From Adiantum capillus-veneris (taxonomy: Eukaryota; Streptophyta; Polypodiopsida; Polypodiales; Pteridaceae): a stretch of DNA of 64,000 bases. The notes under the pieces are model-generated. The model was not told the origin of the DNA and did not search any database. It worked only from the letters and a program-made list of their open reading frames with translations. The translations under genes and the position numbers were made by a program. Positions 1 through 9,463 of the stretch are shown piece after piece; within the stretch, counting starts at the first letter, position 1, and every line of letters begins with the position of its first letter. The stretch spans positions 128,067,518-128,131,517 of the forward strand of contig CM043968.1 of assembly GCA_014529385.2 (NCBI GenBank), read 5' to 3'.

Positions 1-681
1 TATTGGTGGAAAGGTATGTATAAAGATGTATGTCACTTTGTGGAGTCCTATGAAACCTGTCAAATGTATTCAAATTCACGTCATCGTGATGGGTTGCACC
101 CTACTTACCCATTTGCCATGCACTATAAGTGGGTGGTAGATCTGGTTACAATGCCATTGGGCTTATGGAAAATGAGATACATAGTGCTTTCGCGGGAAGA
201 TTTAACCAACCAAGTTGAAGGTCGTGCTCTAAGAACAAAAAGCGCAGAAGGGATATGTAAGTTCCTCTTGGATGATGTAATTAGCCATTATGGCTGTGTT
301 GGGGAAATAACAGTGGATAGGGGTGAGTTGGATGCTGACAAAGCAAGGGAGTTTTTCTCTAGGTTGGGCATTAAACTTGCTCTCACTACTGCATATAATC
401 TTGAGGGAAATAGTAAATCAGAGCGTGGGCATCCTCCTATCATTAAAGCTTTGGCTAAGGCCTGCAAAGGTAAAATGGGAGAGTGGCATAGGTTATTGCC
501 TTATGCTTTATGGGCTGATCGTACAACTCATAGCTCAGTTACTGGTTATATACCTTTTGAGTTGATGTATGGTCAGAAACCTATAATGCCAATTGAGGAT
601 GTAATTTCCACATGGAATGTATTACCTTGGGAAGATGGAATGAGTAGGGAAGACCTTCTTGCTTTGCGCTACAACAGTTAG
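1..681 (+). pseudogene. Ty3/gypsy integrase, 5'-truncated by window edge
   Basis: The frame is open from base 1 to a TAG at 679-681 and encodes the integrase core of a gypsy element. Visible pieces are the end of the zinc-binding region (YWWKGMYKDVCHFVESYETC, the first residues), a first catalytic Asp in KWVVDLVTM, a second in ITVDRGELD, and the catalytic Glu in the GNSKSERGH stretch, with 'YALWADRTTHSSVTGY' after it. The core would insert the cDNA into the genome. The reading frame breaks near 670: the homologous reading (QLERRPQG) continues one frame over, so a 1-base loss is the simplest explanation. The rest of the element lies left of the window. Confidence 0.88.
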
Positions 682-1142
682 AAAGAAGGCCTCAAGGTAT
701 TGAGATTGCAATAGCACGATTGAAAGATGCAAGGTTAAAGAATAAGGACAGATTTGATAAGAGGCATACGCTTAGACCTAAAGCTATTGAGGAAGGTGAT
801 TGGGTGTTGGTGTATGAAAGTAGTCTTGAAAACCAACATTCAACAATAAAAAAGCTTTCAAAGAGATGGTTTGGTCCTTATGTGGTTCAGCATGTACATG
901 GGAATGCAACTTATACCTTGCATGAATTAGATGGGACCAAAATGAAGATACCCATCGCAGGGAAAAGAATCAAGTTATTCAAAAGAAGAGGAGATATAGA
1001 TCCCTTTGATTCACAGGAAAGTCAGAATGAAGGATCTGATGAAAATGTTATGGATGTGGATGAAGAACGAGAGGATGATGCGCTAGATTTCGTTGCAAGT
1101 GATGACGAAATTGATATGTATGCTGACTTAAATAAAGACTGA
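682..1142 (+). pseudogene. Integrase C-terminal GPY/F module and acidic tail
   Basis: This continues the integrase above in another frame. A lysine/arginine-rich helix (ARLKNKDRFDKRH) is followed by the GPY/F signature RWFGPYVVQ and LHELDGTK, the C-terminal DNA-binding module of gypsy integrases. After it comes a tail of about 50 residues very rich in Asp and Glu, ending at a TGA at 1140-1142. I see no chromodomain. The polypurine tract and LTR follow within 60 bp, so this is the true 3' end of pol. Confidence 0.85.
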
Positions 1143-1188
1143 ACTTGCAAAAGATATCTGTGGCACATGCCCGGGGATGTGCAAGTTT

Positions 1189-1200
1189 AGAGGGAGTGGA
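1189..1200 (+). other. Polypurine tract before LTR
   Basis: The purine run AGAGGGAGTGGA directly precedes TGTCATG, the LTR start, and follows the end of integrase by about 50 bp. It is the plus-strand primer site of the gypsy element whose integrase lies at 1-1142. Confidence 0.7.
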
Positions 1201-2341
1201 TGTCATGTCATGGCACATTCATAATGTGAAACTACAATATCTACCTCACTCTCAACGCTTTTGTTATGTGGGACCAAATGCTATGATGTACATAGTGTGA
1301 TATATGCGAAAACGGATGCCATGGTTGTCGACGTGTACATACCTTGCCAGGCAGGCGAGGCCAGGGATGTGACACCATTACATGTTTTACCACATTAAAG
1401 AATGTCTAATTTGCTTTAGGAATGTACAAACATCAAGTGTTTTGAAGTGGCATGCTCGTTTTGCCTAGAAAGTTCAATGCGGGCAATCTCGGGCGAAAAT
1501 AGCAGGTTTCGTACGCAGTCATAAAAGTGCTTACCAAGTGAAAAAATGAGGTTCAACATGAGGTTTTGCCTAGAAAGTTCAATGCGGGCAATCTCGGGCG
1601 AAAATAGCAGGTTTCGTACGCAGTCATAAAAGATGTGTCCAAAGTGCTTACCAAGTGAAAAAATGAGGTTCAACATGAAATTTGAGCCCAATGGGATTTT
1701 CCCACAAATTTAGGAAATTTTCCCAGCTCGTTTGGGCTTTTTACCGACAAAAAAGGACATTTTTGGGCTAAAAATTACCTTAAAATGGTCAAAAATAGCT
1801 CAAAATAGCTCAAAATGCCACATCCACGACAATGCTGTTGTTGCTCAAGTTGTGTGGAAAGTTTTAGATCCAATAATGAACTCATTTGGGCATATGAGCA
1901 AGGAGATACAACCATTCCTTTACAGGGTGCTAGTGTAGTCCCGTGCTGCTTCAACTACATGGTTGAGGCTGGGAGGCCTCCAATTAGGGTTTCCCCTCCT
2001 CGAATAACTACTTGGGCTTCTCCAATGAAGTACTAAAGCTTCCATGAAATGGTCACGACGAAGAATCAAAGCGTACATTTAGGATTTTTAACAGGTCGAA
2101 TGAGCACAACATCTGTGCAATTGGGAGCGAGGCTATACCTAATCATCACACACAAGAGTTTTGAGTTAATCTTGGTTCTTTTTCAAAGTGGAGCTTTCAT
2201 GGCTGGAGTTTTGTTCTTTTTTAGTGTGTTTTTGGCTCCAAATTGTCTACGCCTTGCTTGGTATTGCTACGAATCCTCACACTCATAGGCCCAACGCTTT
2301 TCTATCGTACACCGCACTTCTTGACACTGTGTCTCGTCACA
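1201..2341 (+). repeat. 1.14-kb gypsy LTR bounded by both PPT and PBS
   Basis: The segment starts TGTCATGTC just after the polypurine tract and ends in CGTCACA two bases before a TGGTATCAGAGC primer site. It therefore has 3'-LTR context on its left and 5'-LTR context on its right. It contains a 105/117-bp tandem duplication (1459-1678). I could not find a second copy in the window, so both boundaries rest on the TG/CA ends and the PPT and PBS alone. Confidence 0.6.
1459..1678 (+). repeat. Tandem duplication inside the LTR
   Basis: The sequence beginning TTTTGCCTAGAAAGTTC at 1459 recurs at 1564 nearly unchanged. The second copy carries an extra 12 bp (about 1630-1641). Both end in GAGGTTCAACATGA. 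In an LTR such U3-type duplications can act as repeated enhancer blocks; that role is inference. Confidence 0.85.
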
Positions 2342-2343
2342 AG

Positions 2344-2355
2344 TGGTATCAGAGC
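2344..2355 (+). other. Primer-binding site, initiator tRNA-Met type
   Basis: TGGTATCAGAGC is complementary to the 3' end of plant initiator tRNA-Met and starts two bases after the CA end of the LTR. The 150 bp downstream (2356-2507) is leader with no ORF that I recognise. It ends abruptly at element A. Confidence 0.8.
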
Positions 2356-2507
2356 AGTTTTGATTCTGCAACAGTGATGAAAGCATACGGGCAACAATTG
2401 AAGGAATAAATTGAGGTTATTCAATGGCTCCTTATAGATCTTAATGCGTGTGAGAAAGATAATAAAGGAAAGAGAATACCTGATGTAGAAGCTGAAAGTA
2501 GAGAGGT

Positions 2508-3311
2508 TGTAATTAAAGAGCCGGGGCTACAAGCTTCCAGATTGTATCAACCTATCATTATCCATCTTTGGTAGAACTCCCAGATTATTAGTTTTGACCA
2601 TCAAAACCTTGGCTAAGGTATAAAAGCCAATTTTTATAAGTTATTGTCAAGTTTTGAATAAATACACAGCGTGAGCTAACGGCTCTCACTCCTCTCCTTC
2701 TCGCGCTTCCTACTCCCTCCCCGGTTGTCACATTGCAGTTGCGTTTGTTGCATTGCAACCACAGGTAAGAGCTCTACGCATTGACGTAAACACATCACAG
2801 TAATTCATAGTTTTTGGCGTCGTCAACCCGCAGCCTAATTTCATCATAACTAGGAATTTACACTTTCAAATAAAAAACTAAGCATAGGCGGGGTATTGGG
2901 GCATCATTGCTAAGCATTTAGATGCATTCTGGGTCGAAAACGACTAGATAAAAAATCCACAGCTGTTAATAATCACGATTTTTCAACTTGACCTAAAGTG
3001 GGGTTTGAGACCATAAGCATGTGTGCTTAGGTCTTATAACATGTTCTAGAAGTTTCATTACGTTTGGATGTCATTTGATGCTGTAACGGATGTGATTTGT
3101 CTGCCGAGAGCAATTGGCTTTTGGTGATTTCAGTCAATTGAGTGTAGCTTGAGTTAGATGCGAGTTGTTAGTTGTTTTTCGAGAGATTGACAACCTCTTG
3201 TAGCCTCTATGCACTAGTCGAGTCATCTTCGTCCCACGATTGACAATTTAATCGTGGTTCTCGCTAACACTACAATAACTTAGGATGGTGAGGTTAGACA
3301 TGCATCCCACA
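2508..3311 (+). repeat. 5' LTR of element A, left-truncated
   Basis: This aligns with 24107-24922 from TGTAATTAA onward and ends in CATCCCACA. The U3 head (109 bp by comparison with the 3' LTR) is absent, and the break lies at a short TGTAATTAA stretch. It contains TATAAAAG at 2619 and a GT-type splice-donor-like CAGGTAAGAG near 2763. The two LTRs differ at many positions, more than the copia pairs in this window. Confidence 0.88.
2619..2625 (+). promoter_or_regulatory. LTR TATA box (5' copy)
   Basis: TATAAAA occurs within GGCTAAGGTATAAAAGCC, conserved in both LTRs of A; a similar TATAAAGCC occurs in the LTR of element F. It is the likely promoter core of the element. Confidence 0.65.
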
Positions 3312-3313
3312 TT

Positions 3314-3334
3314 TGGCGCCGTTGCCGAAGATCG
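3314..3334 (+). other. Primer-binding site, tRNA-Asp type
   Basis: TGGCGCCGTTGCC followed by GAAGATCG sits two bases after the LTR end. It matches the complement of the 3' end of plant tRNA-Asp at all but about two positions. This primer choice is known for Athila/Tat gypsy elements. Confidence 0.85.
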
Positions 3335-3418
3335 AAGAGACCTAAACTAGGAAAAACACGAGCTTCTTGTGAAGTTATCCTTTAACTTCCTCTAAGATCG
3401 CCTAGAGTTCAAAACTTT

Positions 3419-3702
3419 CTTTTAGAAACCGCATAGCCTAAGATTGTCGTCTTTTGCTGTGTAGAGCTAGCTTGGAAGTAATCGTACTTGCTGAGTACCT
3501 TTTAGGATTGTAGGATTGTAGAAATAGATTAGGATTTTGAGGATGATTGGTAGACAAATTCTTTTAGAAACCGCATAGCCTAAGATTTTCGTCTTTTGGT
3601 GTGTAGAGCTAGCTTGGAAATAATCGTACTTGCTGAGTGCCTTTTAGGATTGTACGATTGTAGAAATAGATTAGGATTTTGAGGATGATTGGTAAACGAG
3701 AC
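3419..3702 (+). repeat. 142-bp tandem duplication in the A leader
   Basis: The block starting CTTTTAGAAACCGCATAGCC at 3419 repeats from 3561 with a few substitutions (for example GTCGTC/TTCGTC and GAAGTAAT/GAAATAAT). Both copies run through GAGGATGATTGGTA. Confidence 0.92.
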
Positions 3703-4136
3703 AAGTCTTAAGATCAATGCTCAGAAAACCATAAAAGACAAGAAAACGAGTGTTTGTGGACACTTTCCACAACCCCATTGCATGAGAATCGGGTAAGTAG
3801 GATCCGAGGTGGATTTCAGAACATTGCTCTCTCTGAAAGAATCATTGTGAGTTGCTATTGGAAGTTGCAGAATTTCAGGTCTACAGTTAGAAATAGCACA
3901 AAAAGACTCTAAACCACTCAATCCGAATGGAGAGTAATCTTAAAAGTTGTCTGAACCAGTTGGTAAGCTCAAGGACACTTCGAGGTAAAAATTCAAGAGT
4001 TGGCCAAAACTCAGATTATTTACTTTTTCTTGACATTTTAGGCCAAATTAAGTTTTGACTTGATTCATAGGCTTAAAATAGCTCACAAAATGACTGTCCA
4101 TTGAAAAATTGCAAAATTGGTTCATTTCAAGCTTGA

Positions 4137-4160
4137 AGTTAATAATCTTGATTATTAACT
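4137..4160 (+). repeat. Palindrome of the AATAATC family
   Basis: The arm AGTTAATAATC is followed by TT and then its exact reverse complement GATTATTAACT. The same half-site recurs through the noncoding arms of element A (see 9611-10186 and 20954-21553). Confidence 0.85.
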
Positions 4161-4274
4161 TTCAGCTCAAATTTTACCAAGGTTTATACAATTGACTCAT
4201 TGCATGTGTACAAACAACTTTTGTAAGGGCACAAGAGATTTGGATCACCAAACTGGCAAAAAATTGGGTAAAAC

Positions 4275-4501
4275 TATTGGAATTAGAGTTGCAGAGAAAC
4301 ACACATAGCTTGGAGAAGACGAAGGAAGCTCAAGGCACACAATAGAGAGTGTGTTACTTAGTGTGCAATGGAAAGATAGATAGCCCTAGAGTGATGGGCG
4401 TATATACAATGCACGGGGGAAAAAATCTCCTAAAGAGGGAAAAAATGCCCCAGCGGTCCTAGTGTGTTCACACACATCACTACCACATGTATATGGTAAC
4501 A
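4275..4501 (-). repeat. 3' LTR of element B
   Basis: It runs on the minus strand from TGTTACC (ends 4501) to 4275, where the terminal CA of the family is mutated (the plus strand reads TATTGG in place of TGTTGG). The purine-rich CCAGGGGGGATT on the minus strand beside it (about 4502-4513) is the polypurine tract. Confidence 0.92.
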
Positions 4502-4576
4502 AATCCCCCCTGGAGTGATGCGGTGAACGAGAGCTAGCACATGAGTAAAGGGAAGTGCCATGCCCTGAGGACAGGA

Positions 4577-5410
4577 TCAGTCCACAAAGGGGAGTAAGCC
4601 CAAAGCTTTGCGGAAAGCTTCAAGCTTCTCACGAGACAATGTCTTTGTGAAAAGATCTGCAAGGTTGTCCTGTGTTGGCACATAAGCCAGGCTGATCTCT
4701 CCTGCTGAGAGCCTCTCCCTGACATAGTGGTAATGCACCTCAATGTGCTTTAAGCGAGCATGAAAAACTGGGTTACTCGCAACTGCCAATGCGCTCTGAC
4801 TGTCAGTGTAGATAGTGTTGGCAGTGTCCCGTCTAACACCCAAATCAGCCATAAGGCGTGTGAGCCATACACACTCAACCGTAGCTGTGAAGACTGCCCT
4901 GTACTCAGCCTCACAACTCGAAGTGGCCACAGTAGGTTGCTTCTTGCTCAACCATGATATACATGAACTGCCAAGCATGAAACAAAAACCACTTGTGGAC
5001 ACTCGCGTGTCAAAACAACCAGCCCAATCTGAGTCCGAAAAAGCATGTAAGTCTGGCGGCAATGATCTCCTTTTGGGATAAAACAAGCCAAGATGTAAAG
5101 TGCCACTAAGGTAGCGGAAAATCATCTTGACATCCTGCCAATGCTTAGACCCTGGGCTATGCATAAATCTGCTGACTTGTGAGACTGCAAACTGAATATC
5201 CGGCCTCGTGTTGCATACATAAATGAGGCAGCCAACAGCAGTTTGGTAAAGAGTGACATCAGCAGGATCGCCAGCATCATGTAGACTCAACTTCAAACCT
5301 GTTTCCATGGGAGTGGCAATAGGTTTGCAATCCTCAAGTCCAAACTTACATAGCAATGTCTCTATGTAACTTTTTTGACACAAGGCAATACCACCATCAC
5401 ACTGCTTAAA
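4577..5410 (-). pseudogene. Element B RT C-terminus and RNase H
   Basis: Read on the minus strand, this is the copia RT connection and RNase H domain: CNTRPDIQFAV, DSDWAGCFDTR, SSCEAEYRAV, YTDSQSALAV, and TQDNLADLFTKTLS before the end LLPFVD and TAG at 4577. The catalytic acidic residues of RNase H are present (DSD, CEAEY, TDSQ, QDN). The frame is continuous with the RT upstream apart from one TAG at 5413-5411, which sits at the same codon in element C. Confidence 0.88.
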
Positions 5411-6430
5411 CTATATGCCCAAATAATGATGCAACAGCCCCGAATCTTTCATCTTGAAAGTAGCATTCAAATCAGCCTTAAATTCAGCAATATGTCTCTC
5501 ATTTGGTCCAGTGATCAGCAAATCATCAACATAAAGAACCACGATGAGAAATACATCACCCTCACGCTTTACATACAATGTGCTTTCTTTTGGACTGTTA
5601 CGAAAGCCTTGTTTGACCAAATGAGTGACAGCTTTCTCATACCAAGCACGAGGAGATTGCTTCAACCCATACAAAGCCTTGTTACATTTGCACACTTTGT
5701 CCTCTTGTCCTTTTATGACAAAACCGCGAGGCTGTGTTACATAAACTTCCTCAAATATGTCACCATTCAAGAAAGCAGTAACAATGTCTAAGTGATGTAC
5801 ATCCCAACCAAAATGAGCTGCCAATGCACATAGAAAATGCACAGTAGTCATACGACAAGTGGGAGCAAAAGTCTCTTCATAATCTATGCCTTTTTGCTGT
5901 GCATAACCCTTTGCAACAAGTCAAGCCTTATGGCGATCAATCTCACCATCCGGCTTGCGTTTCAACTTGTAAACCCACTTCGTACCAATGGCCTTTTTGC
6001 CAGGAGGCAAATCACATAAAGTCCATGTGTCATTTTCTATAAGTGCATCATATTCTGATTGCATGGCAGCCATCCAATTTTTTGAATTCTGTGCTTCATC
6101 AAAAGACAGAGGCTCCTCAACATCATGTAAACTAGACACAGCCAAAGCATAACAATCTGATGCATAAGATGCATGGCGAGAGCCTGAACGAGTACGACTA
6201 GACAAAGGTGCATCCAATTTACTATCATGCAAAGTGTGCACCAGCCATTTTGGCATACCTCTAGCCTGCTCATTTTCAACCCTTTCCTCATCAAGTACAT
6301 CATGTACATATGCATCAGTAATAGGCTGATCTAAAACATTTTCAGAAACCCCCATAGGCTGTACATTTGCCTCATTGGAACTTACGTACATTCGTATTTC
6401 CACCACTGAAAAGAGGCAACAAAGTGTCAT
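5411..6430 (-). pseudogene. Element B integrase tail and reverse transcriptase
   Basis: One minus-strand frame carries the RT: ALIENDTWTLCDLPPGKKAI, KWVYKLKRKPDG, AFLNGDIFEEVYVTQPRGF, YGLKQSPRAWYEKA and the catalytic LYVDDLLITG. An in-frame TGA (C reads CGA there) interrupts it between DRHKA and LVAKGYAQQ. A 4-bp insertion relative to C separates this frame from the integrase frame near 6390. The stop at 5413-5411 follows HHYLGI. Confidence 0.87.
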
Positions 6431-8279
6431 AAATGTCCTGTGAGCTTACATTATTGTCTCTAGTACATGACAGTAAGGGCTGAACACAATCTTCCACAAA
6501 CACTACATCCCGAGAAACCAGAATACGTTTTGTTTGCGAATGATACAACCTGTAACGTTTGCTTTCATCACTATAATCAACAAAAATACATTTGACAGCC
6601 TTATCATCCAATTTTCTGCGCTGCACTTGTGGCACCAAAGCATATGCCAAACAACCAAAAACACGCATGTGCTCAATAGAAGGTTTTCTATCATGCCATG
6701 CTTCATATGGAGTAATAGACTGCAAAGCTTTCGTAGGACACCTGTTAAGTACATAAGTGGCACACATAATGGCCTCATGCCAAAAAGAATGCGGCAAAGC
6801 TTGACTTTTGACCATACATCGTGCCATTTTCGTCAGTGACCTGTTTTTCCTCTCAGCAACACCATTTTGCTGAGGTGTATAAGGCACTGTACATTGGTGT
6901 TTTATCCCACGACTAGCTAGAAATGCATTAAATTCATGAGACATATACTCCCCCCCCTCGATCTGAACGGAGGGTGCCCAAGTACATTTTGAGACATTTT
7001 CAGCCATAGCCAGAAATTGTTTGAAGCACATAAAGACTTCGGACTTCTCTTTAAGCGGAAATACCCATGCATGCCTGGAGTAATCATCAATGAAAGTCAC
7101 GAAGCGCAGGTAATTGCCCAAGGATGGAGTTTGCATGGGCCCACAAACATCACTATGCACAAGCTGCAACCTGCATGTGGCCCAAACTGAACCGTCCTTT
7201 GGAAATTTAGAACGCTGCATCTTACCCAAAATACAGCCTTCACAAACATGTTTGACAGGTGCTTCAAGAGGCGGCAAAGAAGCAACCATATCAGATTTTT
7301 GCAAACGCAGCAAACTGGCAAAATTCAGATGACCAAAACGTGCATGCCAAAGTTTTGCATCTGAAATAGCCCTTGAATCTGCAACAGCATTTGCAAAATT
7401 TTGTCCACACTTGTCATATAAAGTGAGCTTATACAGCCCACGGCACAGAAGCCCAGATGCAACAATTTCATCACCAAAACTGAGATCATGAACTGTACAT
7501 CTGTCATCCACAAATTTGACTACAAGTCCAAGTCTAGCAAGTGCGGATACAGATAAGAGATTCTTCTTGATCCCAGGTACATAAAGTGCATCAACAAGTG
7601 TGAAGGAACTGCCATTAGCAGCATTGAGCACAATCTTTCCAACTCCCTGAACTGGATAAGAGGCGTTGTTGGCACAAGTGACTGAATTCCCATGAGGGAC
7701 ACACTCGAGAGAGGTAAACAATTCACGATGTGAGGTAATGTGCTTTGTAGCACCACTGTCGAAATACCACACATGTGAATTTGTAGCAACGACTGACAAG
7801 CATGCATCATGGACAACAGGATTGTAAGTGCACTCTACTCTAAAAGCCCATTCTTCATCAACATCAGCAACACAGTCTCCTTTCACAGAAGACTCAACAA
7901 TCGCTGCATTTGTAGTGGAACCAGCATTTGCAGTGGAACCACCCTCTTTCTTCTTAGCCTCTTTGGCCTTCAACTTAGGACACGACTTGATCAAGGGATC
8001 ATTGGCTTTACAATAATGGCAACGCATCTTCTTTTTGCCCTTATCACCAGAATTGCCAGACGAAGTACTGCCAGCAGAAGCATTAGGAACATAATTTTTG
8101 CCACTCGCAGCAGAACCATAAGAAGTGGCTGCATTGCTGTTACCACCCTTTCTTTGAGAAGCAATAAAAGCCTGTTCAACTGCACGCTGCCTAGTCCTGT
8201 TTTTTCTGGAAAGTGACTCTTGCAACAGCAATGTGCATAATGCATCAAACTTGACAACTTCAGGATTTCCTTGGGTCAT
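6372..8279 (-). pseudogene. Element B gag end, zinc knuckle, protease and integrase
   Basis: This long open frame of about 635 codons holds the gag C-terminus, a CCHC knuckle, protease motif WYFDSGATKHIT, the GAG-preintegrase/zinc region (WHARFGHLNF, CEGCILGKMQ) and the integrase core (LVHSDVCGPM, TFIDDYSRHAW, TPQQNGVAERKNR). The knuckle reads CHYCKANDPLIKSC: its His is Pro, so zinc binding is probably lost. The second catalytic Asp is also missing, because two compensating indels put about 14 codons out of frame before GGEYMSHEF (about 6950-7005). Confidence 0.88.
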
Positions 8280-8303
8280 CAGTCTCCAAATACTAGCAAA
8301 AGT

Positions 8304-8869
8304 CTAGTAGGAATCTGGTAAGGCATCAAGAACAGTCTGCACAAGGGAACTGTCTGAAATGACTTCACCTGCAGAAATAAGCTGCTCATTGATATCCTTG
8401 ACACTAGCAAGGAAAGTGTCCATATCATCTTCCTCATGCATAATCTTCGACTCCAGCTCTTTACGCAACAAAGCAATTTTAGCCTCATTGCGGCTTGCAT
8501 AAAGACCTGTAAAATATCCCAAGTCTGTTTTGCAGATTTTGCTGAACGGATGTGAGGAACAATGGTGCGCTTCACAGACAACGCAATCAATGCATGAGCC
8601 TGCGCATCCTTAACATCCCAACGAGCTTGTTATGCCGTAGGCAAAACAACTCTAACAGCTGCAATCCTTGCAGCAAGACCTGCAACATCCTCAACATCGC
8701 CTACATCCTCAGAACGAGGACGTACATCAATGCCCTGCACAATGTTCCAGACACCCTTTGACGCAAGAACATGTTGCATCATATAAGCCCACATAGGGTA
8801 GTTGTCCCCATCCAACCTATCCTCAACACCAAACATCTTGAACACATCTATGTTGTTGTTGTCAGCCAT
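8304..8869 (-). pseudogene. Element B gag N-terminal region
   Basis: The ATG at 8869-8867 opens MADNNNIDVFKMFGVEDRLD, matching the gag start of C. The region carries the copia gag core (GDNYPMWAYMMQHVL, then DMDTFLASVKDINEQ, DALPDSY). It is broken by TAA at 8632-8630 (C has GAA), a 2-bp loss near 8512, and a TAG after LPDSY at 8306-8304; the same frame resumes in the next unit. The start was chosen because the upstream in-frame Met at 8929 lies in leader that is noncoding in C. Confidence 0.85.
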
Positions 8870-9217
8870 GGTAAATGCTGCACCTGATGTGAAAAATGCT
8901 CGAAAATAGGAGAAACGGAGCGGGAACAACCTGTGCTCTATAGCACAAACCGTAGAAGACTATAAGGCACTTGTTATGCAGAAAACGGCACCGACAGAAA
9001 TTCTGCACAAAATGACGAAATAGCCTGTGCAGTACTGCCTGTAGTGGAAACGGAGGCCGAAATGAGCCCAAATCAAAATTCTGAGCAGACCAGGCCCTTC
9101 GAGCTCCCCCAAAATTTTTGTCAACCTGCGAACGCTTGCCAAAGCTCACTGAAATCGGAGAAAGTGAGCAGGCGTGTGCTGGAGCAGCTGGCGACTAAGC
9201 CCGGGAGGACGTGACCT

Positions 9218-9229
9218 GCTCTGATACCA
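9218..9229 (-). other. Element B primer-binding site
   Basis: The minus strand reads TGGTATCAGAGC beside the 5' LTR, complementary to initiator tRNA-Met. It is identical in B, C, D and E. Confidence 0.93.
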
Positions 9230-9231
9230 AT

Positions 9232-9458
9232 TGTTGGAATTAGGGTTGCAGAGAAACACACACAGCTTGGAGAAGACGAAGGAAGCTCAAGGCACACAAT
9301 AGAGAGTGTGTTACTTAGTGTGCAATGGAAAGATAGATAGCCCTAGAGTGATGGGCGTATATACAATGCACGGGGGGAAAAATCTCCTAAAGAGGGAAAA
9401 AATGCCCCGGTGGTCCTAGTGTGTTCACACACATCACTACCACATGTATATGGTAACA
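9232..9458 (-). repeat. 5' LTR of element B
   Basis: A 227-bp LTR from TGTTACCATATACATGTGG (minus strand, from 9458) to AATTCCAACA at 9232. It is nearly identical to 4275-4501 and to both LTRs of element C. Confidence 0.95.
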
Positions 9459-9463
9459 AAAAC

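Larger units (their letters stand above)
3335..4269 (+). other. 5' leader of element A, first part
   Basis: About 0.9 kb of noncoding leader before the B insertion. It contains a 142-bp tandem duplication (3419-3702) and palindromic AATAATC/GATTATT motifs near 4011 and at 4137-4160. Its continuation is at 9464-10592. I see no ORF with a recognisable product. Confidence 0.7.
4275..9458 (-). mobile_element. Element B: copia retrotransposon nested in A
   Basis: Two 227-bp LTRs (4275-4501 and 9232-9458) and a tRNA-Met PBS next to the right LTR define a complete 5.18-kb minus-strand Ty1/copia element. AAAAC occurs on both sides (4270-4274 and 9459-9463), the 5-bp target duplication. The LTRs differ at about six positions. 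Gag, protease, integrase, RT and RNase H are all recognisable in copia order but broken by stops and indels. It is the same family as element C (34482-39657). Confidence 0.95.

Noticed and set aside
5375-5791. Plus-strand ORFs inside B (and their mirror images in C)
   Set aside because: Antisense shadows of the RT; they appear at the same place in both copies because the coding strand is shared.
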